10,485 nucleotides of DNA from Planctomycetota bacterium (GCA_021828935.1 JAJZCU010000036.1:1-10485); one strand, 5' to 3'; numbered from the stretch's first letter, positions 1-6,038 are shown. Made by a program: numbers and translations. Notes: generated by a model from the sequence alone, not told the origin.

Positions 1-75
1 CGGCATCAACCGGGTCTTCACGCGAAATTAGCGCTTCCTTAACAATCGCGCTTTGGGCATTGGCCCTGTCGGCCA
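1..75 (-). CDS. 5' end of an unidentified gene, cut by the left window edge
   Basis: An ATG on the minus strand at 75 opens a frame that stays open for 25 codons to the window edge. It begins MADRANAQSAIVKEALISRE and then DPVDA. It starts 27 bases after the stop of the upstream lipoprotein gene on the same strand. AGGGG lies three bases before the ATG, which is close for a ribosome binding site. The residue composition looks like a real soluble N-terminus, but 25 residues are too few to name a family. The position suggests a third gene of the clpP-lipoprotein strand run. It could be a chance open frame, so confidence is limited. Confidence 0.42.
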
Positions 76-102
76 TCGTCCCCTGATATTCGTAATTGCG
101 AA

Positions 103-858
103 CTATCCCGCATGTGCCCGCTTTACCGGCCCATCGGACTTTAACGGACGCGCTGGGCCTCGCTGGGGTGATGCGGTGGATGTGTTGGTAGGCGCCATAG
201 GCGGCTTTACATGGACTTTAATCACCTTCTGCGCCGTGAGTTCCCGCCCGGTTAGCGCATCTAAAAACGCAATCCGAAACGTGATTGCGCTATGCGCCGG
301 CGGCTTTTTCCACGGGCAGTTAAAGGCAAACTGGTTGAGGCCCAACATGCCATACCACAGTTTCTTACATTGCATTGGCGTAAACACCCACCGCCCCAGC
401 CGCTGTGAGCCGTGCTTGATCGCAAGGTCGAAGGCTTGAATGGTACATGTGCCGCTGGCCGGCAGCACCAGCCCCGCGCTGCCATAGGTGCGCACAAACA
501 CGCGGAAACCGCGCTGGGGGCCGGAAAGATCAAATGCGCTGGCCCGCGTTGATTTTAATATCTTAATGCGGCGCACCGTAAACAATTCTTTCAACCGCTT
601 CGGCGACAGCGTACGCAACGGCGGCGAGCGCCGGCCAAGTTGCGTGTGCAACGTCGAAATTTCGCCCTTGAGACGCTTCACACGGCGTTTAAGTTTATTG
701 TTAGTGGCCTTCAGGCCGTAATTCTGGCGACGCAGTACCAGGTCAACCTTATTTACCTTGGCGCTCGGCGACGCGCAACCGCCCAGCGCCAGAAGCATCA
801 CAGCCGCCGCCGGCGCCAGCGCTGTGCGGGCCGACCGCCGCGCCGCCGCGCCGGGCAT
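103..858 (-). CDS. Putative lipoprotein with a basic leucine-zipper coiled coil
   Basis: I do not recognise the family. From the ATG at 858 the product has 251 residues. An n-region with three arginines (7-11) and a hydrophobic Ala/Leu stretch end in the lipobox LALGGC, with Cys28 as the predicted lipidated residue. An envelope location is therefore likely. Residues about 36-74 form a lysine/arginine-rich coiled coil: Leu at 42, 49, 56, 63 and 70 in d positions, and Asn46, Asn53, Val60, Ile67, Leu74 in a positions. The next ~130 residues alternate in a beta-like pattern and carry three cysteines in SGTCTIQ, PMQCKK and FNCPW. The last ~35 residues are Pro/Ser/Arg-rich and probably disordered. 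In-frame starts at GTG 921 and ATG 909 are possible: GGGAGG lies three bases before the GTG. I chose 858 because it gives a normal-length signal peptide. It lies 93 to 156 bases downstream of clpP, depending on the start. Confidence 0.72.
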   Translation of the reverse strand: MPGAAARRSARTALAPAAAVMLLALGGCASPSAKVNKVDLVLRRQNYGLKATNNKLKRRVKRLKGEISTLHTQLGRRSPPLRTLSPKRLKELFTVRRIKILKSTRASAFDLSGPQRGFRVFVRTYGSAGLVLPASGTCTIQAFDLAIKHGSQRLGRWVFTPMQCKKLWYGMLGLNQFAFNCPWKKPPAHSAITFRIAFLDALTGRELTAQKVIKVHVKPPMAPTNTSTASPQRGPARPLKSDGPVKRAHAG

Positions 859-1014
859 TTTGCGATTCAGGCGCCCCTCACTGATGCTCGTTAATTTGCC
901 GCTGTTCATGAACCAATCCACCGGCCTCCCGGCCGCGCCTGACGCAACGCGCCAATTTAACCCGGCGAATGGGCCGGCGGGCCTATGTTAATCATTAATT
1001 ACCAAGCCACGGCG

Positions 1015-1728
1015 TTATTGGTCCGCCACGTCGGTTTCGCCTTCGGGGGGCGCCAGATCCCCGCCCCTCCCGGCGGCCAGAACCGGCATGCGTTCAAGTT
1101 TCTTATCGATCACGCCGTAACGCACCGCCTCATCCGCTTCCAGCCATAAATTGCGATCACAATCTTTATGAATGCGGTCCACGGTCTGCCCCGTGTGCCG
1201 GGCCATGATCTCATACATGCGCAGGCGAAGGCGGATCATTTCCTTGGCCTCAATGGAAAGGTCCGTGGCCGTGCCCTGCATCACCCCGCCAATGAGCGGC
1301 TGGTGCAGCATGATGCGGCTGTTGGGCAGCGCGAACCGCTTGCCCTTGGTCCCCGAAGCCAGCAACCACGCCCCCATGCTGGCCGCCAGACCGATGCAGG
1401 TGGTGGCCACATCGCACCGCAGAAATTGAATGGTATCGTAGATGGCCAGGCCGGCGGTCACCGAACCGCCGGGGCTGTTAATATAAAAATTAATGTCGGT
1501 CTTGGAATCTTCATTGGAAAGGAACAACAACTGGGCGATGACCAGGTTGGCCACGTCGTCGTCCACGCCGCCGGCAAGAAAAATAACGCGGTCACGCAAC
1601 AGTCGCGAAAAAATATCATAGGACCGCTCGCCCCGGCCGCTTTTTTCAACCACAATGGGCACCAAGTTGCCCGTGGGATCGTTGACCATGGCATGGCGAA
1701 GTTGGATAGGATCACGAAAAACGGCCAT
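1015..1728 (-). CDS. clpP: ATP-dependent Clp protease proteolytic subunit
   Basis: ClpP is the cytoplasmic serine peptidase that forms a 14-subunit chamber and degrades proteins fed by ClpX/ClpA-type ATPases. The 237-residue product contains the family hallmarks: [20 protein letters not shown] near residue 22, YINSPGGS, the nucleophile Ser117 in GLAASMGAW, His142 in MLHQPLIGG, and Asp191 in DCDRNLW. The His-Asp spacing of 49 equals that of E. coli ClpP. The ATG at 1728 is chosen because AAGGAG sits six bases upstream; a TTG three bases earlier is less likely. The product is about 30 residues longer than E. coli ClpP, with extra length at both ends: about 20 residues before the conserved start and an acidic tail after VIDKKL. 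No clpX is in the window. A perfect palindrome abuts the SD. Planctomycetes often have more than one ClpP, so paralogue identity is not settled. Confidence 0.97.
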   Translation of the reverse strand: MAVFRDPIQLRHAMVNDPTGNLVPIVVEKSGRGERSYDIFSRLLRDRVIFLAGGVDDDVANLVIAQLLFLSNEDSKTDINFYINSPGGSVTAGLAIYDTIQFLRCDVATTCIGLAASMGAWLLASGTKGKRFALPNSRIMLHQPLIGGVMQGTATDLSIEAKEMIRLRLRMYEIMARHTGQTVDRIHKDCDRNLWLEADEAVRYGVIDKKLERMPVLAAGRGGDLAPPEGETDVADQ

Positions 1729-1738
1729 CAACGGCTCC

Positions 1739-1753
1739 TTGAGAAATTCTCAA
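1739..1753. promoter_or_regulatory. Perfect 15-base inverted repeat abutting the clpP Shine-Dalgarno
   Basis: TTGAGAA-A-TTCTCAA is a perfect palindrome with 7-base arms. On the clpP strand its last bases are the AA of the AAGGAG ribosome binding site. It could be an operator for a dimeric repressor located just after the transcription start. As RNA it could form a 5-bp stem with a 5-base loop beside the SD. It does not match CIRCE (TTAGCACTC-N9-GAGTGCTAA) or the CtsR operator. Presence is certain; function is inferred. Confidence 0.5.
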
Positions 1754-1768
1754 ATTCATGGACCGCTA

Positions 1769-1797
1769 AGCGTAGCCGCATAAAACCGATAAGACAA
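1769..1797 (-). promoter_or_regulatory. Candidate sigma70-like promoter of clpP
   Basis: On the minus strand TTGTCT (1792-1797) and TACGCT (1769-1774) are separated by 17 bases, which would start transcription near 1762. The -35 matches the consensus at four positions and the -10 at three. The predicted start lies about ten bases before the palindrome at 1739-1753. This is a weak call based on spacing and position. No comparably good promoter was seen for the divergent PhyH gene. Confidence 0.3.
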
Positions 1798-1956
1798 CCC
1801 ACCCTCTGTCAGTCCGCGGCGGCGCGGCGGATGCGGCCACTATTCCCATCCTGCAGTGCGGACGCACCGACCGCGTTGGCGGCGGCGCCGGGCCGTTGTA
1901 CGATGCCGTCAGAATTGTGTGATTCCCCGCCGGAGAGAAATCATTGGAGGCTTTTT

Positions 1957-2811
1957 ATGCTTAGCCCCGCACAAGTTGCACAGTATCAGGAGAAGGGCTT
2001 CTTGAACGCCGGTTTTGCCGTGCCCGCAGGGGAAGTAGATCGCCTGCGCGCCGAACTGGAGCGCGTGCTGCAAAATGCCGGCGGGCCCGGCCCACAACCG
2101 GTGCTGTGCCACAACATGTCCAAAAATCCGGCCCAGCCGGTCTGGCAGATTGTGAACATATGGCAGGCCAGCCCGGCGTTCCAAAAGTTACTGGAAAACC
2201 CGGTCATCAGTGGCGCCGCCGCCCAGCTTTGCGCCGCCCGCGAATTGCGTATCTGGCATGATCAGATTCAATACAAACCCGCCGGCGTGGGCGGAGTGAA
2301 CATGTGGCATCAGGATTCGCCCTACTGGGCTGTGCTGCGCGAAAAAGACCAACAAATCACGGCGTGGATTGCGTTGGATGACGTCGACGCATCCAACGGC
2401 GCCATGAGCATGGTTCCCGGTTCACACCGCTGGGGCAACCAAATTGCGTTCTTGCACACGCTCAAGGACTTTCAGGCCATGCCGCCGGAATTTCAGGGCC
2501 ATCCCACACCGGTCGAGTTGTGCCCGGTAAAAATGGGCCACGTTCATTTTCACCACAGCCTTACGTGGCACGGCTCGCAGGCCAATACCAGCGGCCGGCC
2601 GCGCCGGGCCATTGCGCTGCACTTTATGAATGAACGCACCACGTACACGGCGCAAGGGGAGCATCCGATGAAACCATTTATACACGTTGCGGAAGGTCAA
2701 CCCATCATCGGCGAAGCCTTTCCGAAGGTCTGGGAAAACGGCGCCACCGCTGGCACGGCGCAGGGCCAACATGCATCTGCCGACACGCATGCTGCGACTG
2801 GCGGCCGATGA
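1957..2811 (+). CDS. Phytanoyl-CoA dioxygenase (PhyH) family protein
   Basis: PhyH-family enzymes are cytosolic non-haem Fe(II)/2-oxoglutarate oxygenases that usually hydroxylate small molecules. The 284-residue product has the facial triad expected of the family: His118 and Asp120 in NMWHQDSPYW, and distal His205 in SLTWHGSQAN. Arg216 lies eleven residues after His205, the usual position for binding the 2-oxoglutarate carboxylate. The stretch DDVDASNGAMSMVPGSHRWG (141-160) is also typical of the family. The start at 1957 is fixed by GGAGG six bases upstream. The frame is open far upstream into the antisense of clpP, but that part is not protein-like. The last ~25 residues after the fold are Ala/Gly/His-rich and look unstructured. 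The aldehyde dehydrogenase gene follows 100 bases later on the same strand, so the pair may act on one substrate. The substrate cannot be read from sequence; most bacterial members are uncharacterised. Confidence 0.92.
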   Translation: MLSPAQVAQYQEKGFLNAGFAVPAGEVDRLRAELERVLQNAGGPGPQPVLCHNMSKNPAQPVWQIVNIWQASPAFQKLLENPVISGAAAQLCAARELRIWHDQIQYKPAGVGGVNMWHQDSPYWAVLREKDQQITAWIALDDVDASNGAMSMVPGSHRWGNQIAFLHTLKDFQAMPPEFQGHPTPVELCPVKMGHVHFHHSLTWHGSQANTSGRPRRAIALHFMNERTTYTAQGEHPMKPFIHVAEGQPIIGEAFPKVWENGATAGTAQGQHASADTHAATGGR

Positions 2812-2890
2812 CACATTTTTTTCCTTGGAAGCATGGCGCAAGCACAAAGGTGACGCCCACAAATTATGTCTCGCCGGCCGGCCTAAAATG

Positions 2891-2904
2891 CCTCCTAAAG
2901 GAGG
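2891..2904 (+). promoter_or_regulatory. Ribosome binding site of the aldehyde dehydrogenase inside a self-complementary hairpin
   Basis: CCTCCT-AA-AGGAGG is a perfect inverted repeat. Its right half, AAAGGAGG, is an almost ideal Shine-Dalgarno seven bases before the ATG at 2912. Its left half, CCTCC, equals the anti-SD of 16S rRNA. As RNA it can form a 5-bp stem with a UAAA loop that covers the whole SD. The SD role is near certain; sequestration is inferred. Confidence 0.75.
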
Positions 2905-2911
2905 TCCGCAC

Positions 2912-4369
2912 ATGCCATCATCAAACCCCCCCGCCGCGAAGCCGTTCTTTCTTTGCGGAAAACCCGCCACCAGCCCGGACGAAATCGGTATTAACAATCC
3001 ATTTAATGGAACCGCCTTGGCCACCGTCAGCCGCGCTTCGCCCGAACAGGCCGATCAAGCCGTGGCGGCCATGGTCAATGCTTTCGCTGAAATGCGCCAA
3101 CGTTCCGCATACGACCGCCAACGAACCTGCGAAGCAGTTCTCAACGGCCTGCGCTTGCGCCAAGCCGAATTTGCCGAATGCATTTGCCGCGAGTCCGGAA
3201 AACCTATTAAAACCGCCCGGGCTGAAGTGGACCGTGCCCTGACCACTTTCCGCCTGGCCGTGGAGGAAAGCACCCGCATTGGCGGTGAACTTTTGCCCGT
3301 GGATATTGACGCCCGTTCCATTGGGTATCATGCCATGGTCGGCCGGTTCCCCATCGGCCCCTGTTTGTTTATTACGCCATTTAATTTTCCGCTGAATCTG
3401 GTGGCCCACAAAGTTGCCCCGGCTTTGGCCTGCGGCTGCCCATTTATTGTCAAACCCTCCGACCGCACGCCCTTAACCGCCCTGCTGTTGGGCGAATTGC
3501 TGGCCGAAACGGACCTTCCCCCCGGCGCCTGGCACATCCTGCCCTGCTCCACCGCCGCCACCCAAAAACTTGCCGCCGACCCCCGCATCGCCCTGGTCTC
3601 CTTCACCGGCTCAGCCGAAGTTGGCTGGAAAATCCGCCAGGCCGCTTACACCAAAGAAGTGCTGTTGGAACTGGGCAACAACAGTGCGGTGATTGTAGAA
3701 CCGGACGTTGATCTGGCCGACGCCGCCAAACGCATCGCCGCCGCCGCCTTTTCTTATGCCGGCCAAAGCTGCATTAGCGTGCAGCGGGTCATGATGCACC
3801 GCACAATTGAAAAACAATTTACGAAGGAGTTGATCGCGGCAACACATGCATTGAAACTCGGCGACCCCGCTGATGAGCAAACCGATGTGGGGCCCGTGAT
3901 CGACCAAGCCGCCGCCGACCGCATCCGCGGCTGGATTACCGAGGCTGTGGCCAGCGGCGCCGAAGTTCTGTGCGGCATTGGCGCCCAGCCGGTGCAAAAC
4001 GCCTCGTACAATCCCACCTTGCTGCCGCCCACCTTGCTGCGCAACGTTCCCACAAGTTCGCCGCTGTTGCGGCAAGAAGCCTTCGGCCCCGTGGCCATTT
4101 TGGAATCTTATGATGATTTTGACGAGGCCCTGTCTCGCATCAACGCCGCCGAATTTGGCCTGCAGGCCGGCGTGTTCACCCACGACATTCGCCGGGCGCA
4201 GCGGGCATTTGAAACATTGGACATCGGCGGCGTGATTATTAACGATGTCCCCACTCTGCGTATTGACAACATGCCCTACGGCGGCGTCAAAAACTCCGGC
4301 CTGGGGCGCGAAGGCGTCCGCTACGCCATCGAACATATGACTTATCGCAAGGTCTGCATCTGGCGGTAA
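2912..4369 (+). CDS. NAD(P)-dependent aldehyde dehydrogenase, lactaldehyde-dehydrogenase-like (ALDH21/MJ1411-type)
   Basis: This 485-residue product oxidises an aldehyde to the acid with NAD(P)+ and has the normal length for the superfamily. Visible active-site elements are Asn158 in TPFNFPLN, Lys181 in FIVKPSDRTP (cofactor binding), FTGSAEVG (231-238), the general base Glu253 in LLELGNNSAV, the nucleophile Cys287 in YAGQSCISVQRV, and Glu389/Phe391 in RQEAFGP. The patterns LNLVAHKVAPALACG, LGNNSAVIV, GQSCISVQR and VGGVxxNDVPT-like IGGVIINDVPT are those I associate with the lactaldehyde dehydrogenase-like subgroup that includes archaeal MJ1411, rather than betaine or succinate semialdehyde enzymes. 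The start at 2912 follows an AAAGGAGG site; an in-frame ATG at 2888 lies before that site and is rejected. It lies 100 bases after the PhyH gene and ends seven bases from the convergent HTH gene. The actual substrate is unknown. Confidence 0.93.
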   Translation: MPSSNPPAAKPFFLCGKPATSPDEIGINNPFNGTALATVSRASPEQADQAVAAMVNAFAEMRQRSAYDRQRTCEAVLNGLRLRQAEFAECICRESGKPIKTARAEVDRALTTFRLAVEESTRIGGELLPVDIDARSIGYHAMVGRFPIGPCLFITPFNFPLNLVAHKVAPALACGCPFIVKPSDRTPLTALLLGELLAETDLPPGAWHILPCSTAATQKLAADPRIALVSFTGSAEVGWKIRQAAYTKEVLLELGNNSAVIVEPDVDLADAAKRIAAAAFSYAGQSCISVQRVMMHRTIEKQFTKELIAATHALKLGDPADEQTDVGPVIDQAAADRIRGWITEAVASGAEVLCGIGAQPVQNASYNPTLLPPTLLRNVPTSSPLLRQEAFGPVAILESYDDFDEALSRINAAEFGLQAGVFTHDIRRAQRAFETLDIGGVIINDVPTLRIDNMPYGGVKNSGLGREGVRYAIEHMTYRKVCIWR

Positions 4370-4376
4370 TGGTAGT

Positions 4377-4820
4377 TCATTTAGCTGGCCGCAGAATCAC
4401 GCCCCCCGCGGCAGCTTGGCGGATGATGGCCGAAAGTTTTTCCACCGAATCATCGCCCGGGCGCGTCAAGCCTTGCTCCCAGCGCGCAACGGCGTGCTGG
4501 CTCTTGCCTATACGCCGCGCAAGCTGCGCCTGCGACCATCCTAATGCCTCGCGCACCGTGGCCAAATAGGCGGGACTTGGTCTCGCAGGCGTGTCCATGG
4601 TCAAGGCCCGCACACGGTCGAGCAGCCGCACGCCCGCAGGCGTGAATGCGAGTTCTCCGCCCGGGTCCGAAACCGTCATCTCCGCGGGTATATCAATGTA
4701 TACGGTTCTTCCATTGGTCAAACGCATAGTGTACGGCACGCCGCGATTGGCGCTGGTAGCGTCGCAGTCGCTGTTCCTCTGCCGCTCGCCCGGGTTGGCT
4801 TTCTGGGCTACTCTTGTCAT
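4377..4820 (-). CDS. XRE/MqsA-like HTH protein, probable antitoxin
   Basis: The 147-residue product has a helix-turn-helix domain at about 84-125 (ATVREALGWSQAQLARRIGK and SQHAVARWEQGLTRPGDDSV) of the XRE/Cro type seen at the C-terminus of MqsA-like antitoxins. Residues 31-60 (TMRLTNGRTVYIDIPAEMTV onward) look like a small beta domain. The first ~28 residues are polar and probably flexible. Classical MqsA has an N-terminal zinc site with paired CxxC motifs; here the only cysteine is Cys19, so that site is absent. The ATG at 4820 is two bases after the stop of the DUF4258 gene, which implies translational coupling. An in-frame extension upstream runs antisense-like through the toxin gene and is rejected. 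Toxin-first order with an HTH partner fits MqsRA or HigBA-type modules. It probably represses its own promoter. Antitoxin activity is inferred. Confidence 0.82.
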   Translation of the reverse strand: MTRVAQKANPGERQRNSDCDATSANRGVPYTMRLTNGRTVYIDIPAEMTVSDPGGELAFTPAGVRLLDRVRALTMDTPARPSPAYLATVREALGWSQAQLARRIGKSQHAVARWEQGLTRPGDDSVEKLSAIIRQAAAGGVILRPAK

Positions 4821-4822
4821 GG

Positions 4823-5116
4823 CTATTCCCAATATATAGTAATAAACACGGTTTCGTCCGCGCCATGGCCTGAATCCAAGGCGCAAACGAGCTCCATTTT
4901 CAAGTTTCCGTCGGTGACGCCGCGTACCAACCATCGAGCGCGGCCGAACGCATCCAAACCGTCGGATCGTACGAAGGTAGGCGAGTCCAATACGCTCTGC
5001 ACATCCGGCCAGAAAATCGCACGCTCGTCCATTCTATGCAAAAAATGTGAAAGTACACGAAAACGTCCAGCCCGTAAGCACCTTTGGATAATTACAATTG
5101 CCTGCGCGCTGTTCAA
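4823..5116 (-). CDS. DUF4258 domain protein, probable RelE/MqsR-fold toxin
   Basis: The 97-residue product has the DUF4258 pattern: an N-terminal helix, then HFLHRMDERAI (residues 24-34, family form H-x-x-x-R-M-x-E-R-x-I), a central RARWLVRGVTDGN (59-71), a strand LKMELVCALD (72-81), and a terminal VFITIYWE. DUF4258 proteins are commonly next to HTH antitoxins and are thought to share the RelE-like fold; many are predicted mRNA-cleaving toxins. The start is TTG at 5116: GAGG lies five bases upstream, a TAG in frame lies 15 bases upstream of the start, and the only downstream ATG (Met29) would cut the domain. A rare start codon fits low toxin expression. Toxicity has not been shown, and some DUF4258 proteins may not be toxins. 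Confidence 0.8.
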   Translation of the reverse strand: MNSAQAIVIIQRCLRAGRFRVLSHFLHRMDERAIFWPDVQSVLDSPTFVRSDGLDAFGRARWLVRGVTDGNLKMELVCALDSGHGADETVFITIYWE

Positions 5117-5132
5117 TATCGCCTCGCCCTAA

Positions 5133-5160
5133 AGTATAGCCCAATCATGGTCGTGGCCAA
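5133..5160 (-). promoter_or_regulatory. Candidate promoter of the DUF4258-HTH module
   Basis: On the minus strand TTGGCC (5155-5160) and TATACT (5133-5138) are 16 bases apart. The -10 matches the consensus at five of six positions. The start of transcription would fall near 5126, leaving a leader of about ten bases that just includes the GAGG site before the TTG start at 5116. Confidence 0.5.
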
Positions 5161-5192
5161 AATTTTATCGTGTCCAACCTACGCGGTGCTGA

Positions 5193-5238
5193 GAAATGTC
5201 GGGCATTTCAAAGTTTGCCGCGAGCTTCCCCAGGAAGC
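5193..5238. promoter_or_regulatory. Two inverted repeats in the divergent promoter region
   Basis: GAAATG-TCGGG-CATTTC (5193-5209) and GCTTCC-CCA-GGAAGC (5224-5238) are perfect inverted repeats with 6-base arms, lying between the two outward-facing TATACT boxes. They do not resemble each other. Either could be an operator, for example for the HTH antitoxin. Six-base arms can arise by chance, so the functional claim is weak. Confidence 0.3.
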
Positions 5239-5277
5239 GCGAGGGGCGCCAAAGCCGCGAAATCGTAGCGCCGTTTA

Positions 5278-5286
5278 TGCTATACT
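5278..5286 (+). promoter_or_regulatory. Extended -10 promoter box of the nucleotidyltransferase gene
   Basis: TGC-TATACT at 5278-5286 is an extended -10 element (TGnTATAaT type). No good -35 is seen at the normal distance, which fits extended -10 promoters. Transcription would start near 5293 and give a leader of about 57 bases before the ATG at 5350. Confidence 0.45.
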
Positions 5287-5349
5287 ACCCGCATGATATC
5301 CACCCCAGCCATACGCAGACGCCAACGGCGCAATAAACAAGGAATCGGC

Positions 5350-5865
5350 ATGCCCGGCAACAATGATCACATACTAAACCTTGCGCGCCGTCTGCGGTCG
5401 CAGGTGCATGCCCCCGTTATCGGCGGAATCGCGGTGTACCTGCACGGCGTGGGCCGCTCCACCGTGGACCTTGATTTTTACGCCGTTGACCGCCGCGTCA
5501 CCGCCGACGAATTGGAGGCCGCCGGGGCCAAGTGGGACACTGCCCGCCGCGAACATGTGCTTGACGGCGTGCCGATACACACCATCACGCCTGAAGATTC
5601 CGGCGTGGTCATCGGTCGCACGTCGACGATAGACGGCGTGCTCGTGGTCACGCTCAAGGACCTTATTGCCATTAAGTTGTTAAGCGGTTTGAATAATAGG
5701 GGCCGCAGCCGCGATTTGGGGGATGTGGAAGATTTAATTCGTTCCGTGCCCTTGGATAAACGTTTCGCAGCCAAGCTGCCGCCAAGTCTGCGGAAAGAAT
5801 TCAAAACAGTCGTGGACGCCGTGCGTGCGGGGGAAGGAAACCTGCCGCCCGGCCGGCGGTTTTAG
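5350..5865 (+). CDS. Nucleotidyltransferase, AbiEii/DUF6036-like
   Basis: The 171-residue product belongs to the minimal nucleotidyltransferase superfamily. It has the Gly-Gly motif in PVIGGIAVYLHG (Gly25-Gly26), followed by TVDLDFY with the metal-binding pair Asp40 and Asp42. A conserved-looking TLKDLIAIKL (101-110) and RDLGDVEDLI (121-130) follow, as in AbiEii-type and DUF6036-type proteins where the last motif resembles K/R-D-xx-D-xx-x-L. Known relatives transfer nucleotides to tRNA or proteins and serve as toxins or defence effectors, but others are uncharacterised. The start at 5350 is preferred because AAGGA lies six bases upstream; an in-frame ATG at 5293 adds 19 basic residues but would sit right at the predicted transcription start. 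No partner gene (AbiEi-type or HEPN) is adjacent. It diverges from the DUF4258-HTH module. Family is fairly sure, function is not. Confidence 0.82.
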   Translation: MPGNNDHILNLARRLRSQVHAPVIGGIAVYLHGVGRSTVDLDFYAVDRRVTADELEAAGAKWDTARREHVLDGVPIHTITPEDSGVVIGRTSTIDGVLVVTLKDLIAIKLLSGLNNRGRSRDLGDVEDLIRSVPLDKRFAAKLPPSLRKEFKTVVDAVRAGEGNLPPGRRF

Positions 5866-5876
5866 AACCCGCCGGC
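5852..5876 (+). terminator. Stem-loop spanning the nucleotidyltransferase stop codon
   Basis: GCCGGCGG and CCGCCGGC form a perfect 8-bp GC-only stem around a 9-base loop (TTTTAGAAC) that contains the TAG stop codon at 5863-5865. No T-run follows, so this is not a classical intrinsic terminator. It may protect the 3' end or slow the ribosome. Confidence 0.35.
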
Positions 5877-5997
5877 GCGGCGCCAGGTCGCCGTGCAAAC
5901 CCCGAACGCATTGCCAATATATTCCGCGCACGGTTCACAGTCGCGGCGGCGCCGGAGCCGGTTCACAAACGGCCGACGATCGCGGGCGCAGGCCAAA

Positions 5998-6038
5998 CCC
6001 CGGCCAGGGCCGGGGCTATATAGCCGCCGGCTTGCCGG
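5998..6038. repeat. Cluster of three adjacent palindromes between convergent genes, possible terminator or REP-like element
   Basis: Three inverted repeats follow one another: CCCCGGCC-AG-GGCCGGGG (5998-6015), GCTATATAGC (6015-6024) and CCGGC-TT-GCCGG (6027-6038). They lie between the ends of the plus-strand nucleotidyltransferase and the minus-strand operon. On the minus strand the first hairpin is followed by a short TTT, so it may terminate that operon. Such GC-rich palindrome groups between convergent genes also resemble REP-type repeats. There is no second copy in this window to confirm a repeat family. The rest of 5866-6076 shows no convincing gene. Confidence 0.4.

Noticed and set aside
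988..998. TTAAT-C-ATTAA palindrome downstream of clpP
   Set aside because: An AT-rich 11-base palindrome with no partner, no T-run and no convincing promoter spacing for the lipoprotein gene; most likely chance.
1168..1956. Long in-frame upstream extension of the PhyH reading frame on the plus strand
   Set aside because: It is mostly antisense to clpP, its residues are not like any protein, and the start at 1957 has a strong SD and the normal PhyH N-terminus.
2422..3024. Minus-strand open frame across the PhyH/dehydrogenase junction
   Set aside because: It runs antisense to two well-supported genes and to the SD hairpin, with no family motif.
3611..4336. Long minus-strand open frame (241 codons) antisense to the aldehyde dehydrogenase
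   Set aside because: It is a complementary-strand shadow: it mirrors the dehydrogenase codons, has no recognisable motif, and the sense protein is clearly real.
4821..4934. 38-residue N-terminal extension of the HTH antitoxin
   Set aside because: It overlaps the end of the DUF4258 gene in another frame and is Arg-rich and low quality; the ATG at 4820 gives a coupled start.
5293..5349. ATG at 5293 as a leaderless start of the nucleotidyltransferase
   Set aside because: It coincides with the predicted transcription start but adds 19 basic residues before the conserved region; the ATG at 5350 has an AAGGA site at good spacing. Leaderless use remains possible.
5931..5967. Direct repeat CGGTTCACA, two copies 28 bases apart
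   Set aside because: Only two short copies with unlike flanks; no array, no insertion-sequence ends or target duplication around a gene.
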